Of a DNA stretch of 64,000 nucleotides, positions 62,042 to 64,000 are shown in pieces. Location of the stretch: positions 117,226 to 181,225 of the forward strand of contig NZ_AEYW01000025.1 in NCBI RefSeq assembly GCF_000192475.1, given 5' to 3'. The number at the start of each line of letters is the position of its first letter. The stretch's first letter is position 1. The notes under the pieces were generated by a model. The model saw only the letters and a program-made list of their open reading frames with translations, was not told the origin of the DNA and made no database searches. Source of the DNA: Ruegeria conchae (lineage in GTDB: Bacteria > Pseudomonadota > Alphaproteobacteria > Rhodobacterales > Rhodobacteraceae). The translations under genes were made by a program, and so were the position numbers.

Positions 62042-62923
62042 TTACCCAATCGCTTCCAGCACAGCCTCGCCCAGCTGCGCCGGGCTTTCGGCCACGACGA
62101 TCCCGGCCGAGCGCATGGCTTCGATCTTGTCCTCGGCTCCACCCTTGCCGCCAGCGACAATCGCGCCTGCGTGGCCCATGCGGCGGCCCGGAGGGGCCGT
62201 GCGGCCTGCGATGAATCCCGCCGTGGGCTTTTTGCGGCCCTTCTTGGCTTCGTCCGCCAGGAACTGCGCGGCCTCTTCCTCGGCAGAGCCGCCGATCTCA
62301 CCGATCATGATGATCGATTCGGTTTCGTCATCGGCCAGGAACCATTCCAGCACGTCGATATGCTCGGTGCCCTTGATCGGGTCGCCGCCGATGCCCACGC
62401 AGGTGGACTGGCCCAGGCCCACATCGGTGGTCTGCTTGACGGCCTCATAGGTCAGGGTGCCCGAACGCGACACAACACCGACCGAGCCGCGCTTGTGAAT
62501 GTGGCCGGGCATAATACCGATCTTGCAGGCATCCGGCGTGATGACACCGGGGCAGTTCGGCCCGATCAGGCGCGAGTTCGAGCCTTCCAGCGCGCGCTTC
62601 ACCTTCATCATGTCCAGAACCGGAATGCCTTCGGTGATGCAGACGATCACCTCCATCTCGGCATCAATCGCCTCAAGGATCGAGTCAGCCGCAAACGGCG
62701 GCGGAACATAGATCACCGAGGCGTTGGCTTCGGTCACATGCTTGGCCTCGTGGACCGAGTTGAACACGGGCAGGTCAAGATGTGTCATCCCGCCTTTGCC
62801 GGGCGTCACGCCGCCTACCATCTTGGTGCCATAAGCAATGGCTTGTTCAGAGTGGAATGTGCCCTGCGAGCCGGTAAAGCCCTGACAGATCACTTTGGTA
62901 TTTTCGTCGATGAGGACTGCCAT
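62042..62923 (-). CDS. sucD: Succinate-CoA ligase, alpha subunit
   Basis: With SucC converts succinyl-CoA to succinate with nucleotide triphosphate formation. It is 293 residues long. [18 protein letters not shown] binds CoA near 15, [21 protein letters not shown] lies near 122 and the phosphohistidine loop [22 protein letters not shown] near 243 carries the active H. AAGGAG stands nine bases upstream. An 83-base gap with a REP doublet separates it from sucC. Confidence 0.97.
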   Translation of the reverse strand: MAVLIDENTKVICQGFTGSQGTFHSEQAIAYGTKMVGGVTPGKGGMTHLDLPVFNSVHEAKHVTEANASVIYVPPPFAADSILEAIDAEMEVIVCITEGIPVLDMMKVKRALEGSNSRLIGPNCPGVITPDACKIGIMPGHIHKRGSVGVVSRSGTLTYEAVKQTTDVGLGQSTCVGIGGDPIKGTEHIDVLEWFLADDETESIIMIGEIGGSAEEEAAQFLADEAKKGRKKPTAGFIAGRTAPPGRRMGHAGAIVAGGKGGAEDKIEAMRSAGIVVAESPAQLGEAVLEAIG

Positions 62924-62938
62924 CTGGCGTTCTCCTTT

Positions 62939-62996
62939 GTAGGGCGGGCGTTAGCCCGCCAAAATCTTGGGAAAGGTGGGCTGAAGCCCACCCTAC
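62939..62996. repeat. REP doublet (BIME-like) between sucC and sucD
   Basis: Two short hairpins in inverted orientation. GTAG at 62939-62942 precedes GGCGGGC-gtta-GCCCGCC (62943-62960), and GGTGGGC-tgaa-GCCCACC (62975-62992) precedes CTAC at 62993-62996. A GTAG or GTGG tetranucleotide next to a small palindrome is the layout of REP sequences mobilised by RAYT transposases. It lies in the sucC-sucD mRNA and could alter relative expression. Confidence 0.82.
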
Positions 62997-63006
62997 GGGA
63001 TGACAC

Positions 63007-64000
63007 TCAGCCTTTGACGGCCTTCACGATCTTCTCGGCACCGTCTTTGAGGTTGTCTGCCGCGATCACGTCCAGGCCAGAGGTGTTGATGATCTCTTTG
63101 CCCTTTTCGACATTCGTGCCTTCCAGGCGCACGACCAGCGGAACCTGCAGGCCGACCTCTTTGACGGCAGCAACAACGCCCTCGGCGATGACGTCACAGC
63201 GCATGATGCCGCCGAAGATGTTGACCAAAATGCCTTTGACCTGTGGGTCGGAGGTGATGATCTTGAACGCCTCGGTCACTTTCTCTTTGGTGGCACCGCC
63301 GCCCACGTCGAGGAAGTTGGCGGGCTCGGCCCCATAGAGCTTGATGATATCCATCGTTGCCATCGCCAGACCGGCGCCATTGACCATGCACCCGATCTCA
63401 CCATCCAGTGCGATGTAGTTCAGGTCGTATTTGGAGGCTTCCAGTTCCTTAGGGTCTTCCTCGGTGGTGTCGCGCAGCTCGGCAATGTCCGGGTGGCGAT
63501 AAACCGCGTTGCCGTCAAAGCCGACCTTGGCGTCCAGCACTTTCAGATCGCCGCTGTCGGAGACGATCAGCGGGTTGATCTCCAGCATCTCCATGTCTTT
63601 CTCGACGAAGGCGGCGTAAAGCTGGCTCATCAGCTTGACGCATTGCTTGACCTGTGCGCCTTGCAGACCCAGCGAAAACGCGATGCGGCGACCGTGGTAA
63701 GGCTGATAGCCCGTCGCAGGGTCAACCGAGAAGGACAGGATTTTCTCTGGCGTGGCAGCGGCCACCTCTTCGATGTCCATACCGCCTTCGGTCGAGCAGA
63801 CGAACGAGATGCGGCTAGTCTGGCGATCCACCAGCAGGGCTAGGTAGAGTTCGCGTTCAATGCCGGACCCGGCCTCGATATAGATGCGGTTGACTTGTTT
63901 GCCTGCGGGGCCGGTCTGATGTGTGACCAGCGTGCGGCCTAGCATCTTCTTGGCTTCTTCGGCGGCCTCTTCCACCGACTTGGTCAGACGGACACCGCCC
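63007..64000 (-). CDS. sucC: Succinate-CoA ligase, beta subunit (5' end outside window)
   Basis: The last 330 or so residues of SucC; the start lies beyond the right edge, since the frame stays open to base 64000. Visible are [20 protein letters not shown], the metal/nucleotide region [21 protein letters not shown], the phosphate loop [17 protein letters not shown] and [15 protein letters not shown], and [20 protein letters not shown]. It heads the sucCD pair. Confidence 0.97.
   Translation of the reverse strand, partial: GGVRLTKSVEEAAEEAKKMLGRTLVTHQTGPAGKQVNRIYIEAGSGIERELYLALLVDRQTSRISFVCSTEGGMDIEEVAAATPEKILSFSVDPATGYQPYHGRRIAFSLGLQGAQVKQCVKLMSQLYAAFVEKDMEMLEINPLIVSDSGDLKVLDAKVGFDGNAVYRHPDIAELRDTTEEDPKELEASKYDLNYIALDGEIGCMVNGAGLAMATMDIIKLYGAEPANFLDVGGGATKEKVTEAFKIITSDPQVKGILVNIFGGIMRCDVIAEGVVAAVKEVGLQVPLVVRLEGTNVEKGKEIINTSGLDVIAADNLKDGAEKIVKAVKG

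Noticed and set aside
62171..63337. A 388-codon open frame antisense to sucD and sucC
   Set aside because: It spans two clear genes and the REP doublet, and its sequence shows no domain; it is a shadow of highly biased codons.
1..64000. Search by eye for tRNA, rRNA, CRISPR, IS elements, prophage and toxin-antitoxin pairs
   Set aside because: No T-loop-like GGTTCGAATCC arrangement in a cloverleaf context, no regularly spaced repeats, and no transposase, integrase or phage protein motif were seen.

Overview
The window is a dense, gene-rich chromosomal segment from a marine alphaproteobacterium. Gene content and protein sequences point to the Roseobacter group of the Rhodobacteraceae, close to Ruegeria. 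Supporting signs are a sucC-sucD-DUF805-sucA-sucB-lpd cluster with a two-lipoyl-domain SucB, argH-lipoprotein-lysA-TIGR02302, ftsE-ftsX-plsC, an aa3 oxidase subunit IV gene, a DmdC-type acyl-CoA dehydrogenase and polyhydroxybutyrate genes. I see no rRNA, tRNA, CRISPR array, insertion sequence, prophage or plasmid gene. No gap between genes exceeds 300 bases, so this is mostly core genome.

Layout. Positions 1-350: 5' part of a secreted YHS-domain protein. 523-4498 (minus): overlapping operon pyrB, two membrane proteins, a metal-site-less dihydroorotase homologue (PyrC'/PyrX type), plsY and a small conserved gene. 4559-5173 (minus): secreted protein with 26 cysteines. 5258-7784 (plus): family-4 uracil-DNA glycosylase, phosphoesterase, LysE exporter, moaB. 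7890-12754: RND efflux adaptor and pump. 12734-15632: Nudix hydrolase, DsbD N-terminal-domain protein, YqgE, threonylcarbamoyl-AMP synthase. 15765-18968: acyl-CoA dehydrogenase, metallo-beta-lactamase-fold hydrolase, DUF6173 protein. 19033-22271: membrane glycerophosphodiester phosphodiesterase overlapping a phospholipase-A2-like secreted protein, cytochrome oxidase subunit IV, and a lipoprotein with a possible permuted papain-type Cys/His pair. 22260-28116: azlCD, divergent fdhD-mobA-mobB-moeA, a membrane protein and greA.

28350-29274: a glyoxalase-fold gene divergent from soxR, with a very good SoxR box between them. 29411-37811: ETF-ubiquinone oxidoreductase, secreted TPR protein, ispE, polyprenyl diphosphate synthase, DUF2007, a TrmN6-like methyltransferase, a DUF465 miniprotein, an EamA transporter and its LysR regulator. 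37923-43362: a miniprotein, phaB, phaA with a PhaR-like operator, an EAL-domain protein, a sterol-desaturase-family protein and small unknowns. 43445-49754: TlpA-like thioredoxin, argH, two small lipoproteins, lysA and a TIGR02302 membrane protein. 49751-53528: zinc-ribbon protein, ftsE, ftsX, plsC, PPOX-type flavoprotein. 53550-54824: quinone-reductase-like gene and TetR regulator with three matching operators between them. 54842-64000 (minus): the TCA-cycle block, with a REP doublet between sucC and sucD and a large hairpin repeat downstream of sucD.

Together the genes cover pyrimidine, phospholipid, isoprenoid, arginine/lysine and molybdopterin-cofactor synthesis, the lower TCA cycle, fatty-acid and polyhydroxybutyrate metabolism, and redox stress responses. 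The most interesting items are regulatory sites (SoxR box, TetR triple operator, PhaR-like site), enzyme homologues with lost metal or cluster ligands (dihydroorotase, uracil-DNA glycosylase, FdhD), and three poorly described secreted proteins. I found no defence island or other unmistakably new multi-gene system. Most functional statements rest on motif recognition by eye, without database searches.
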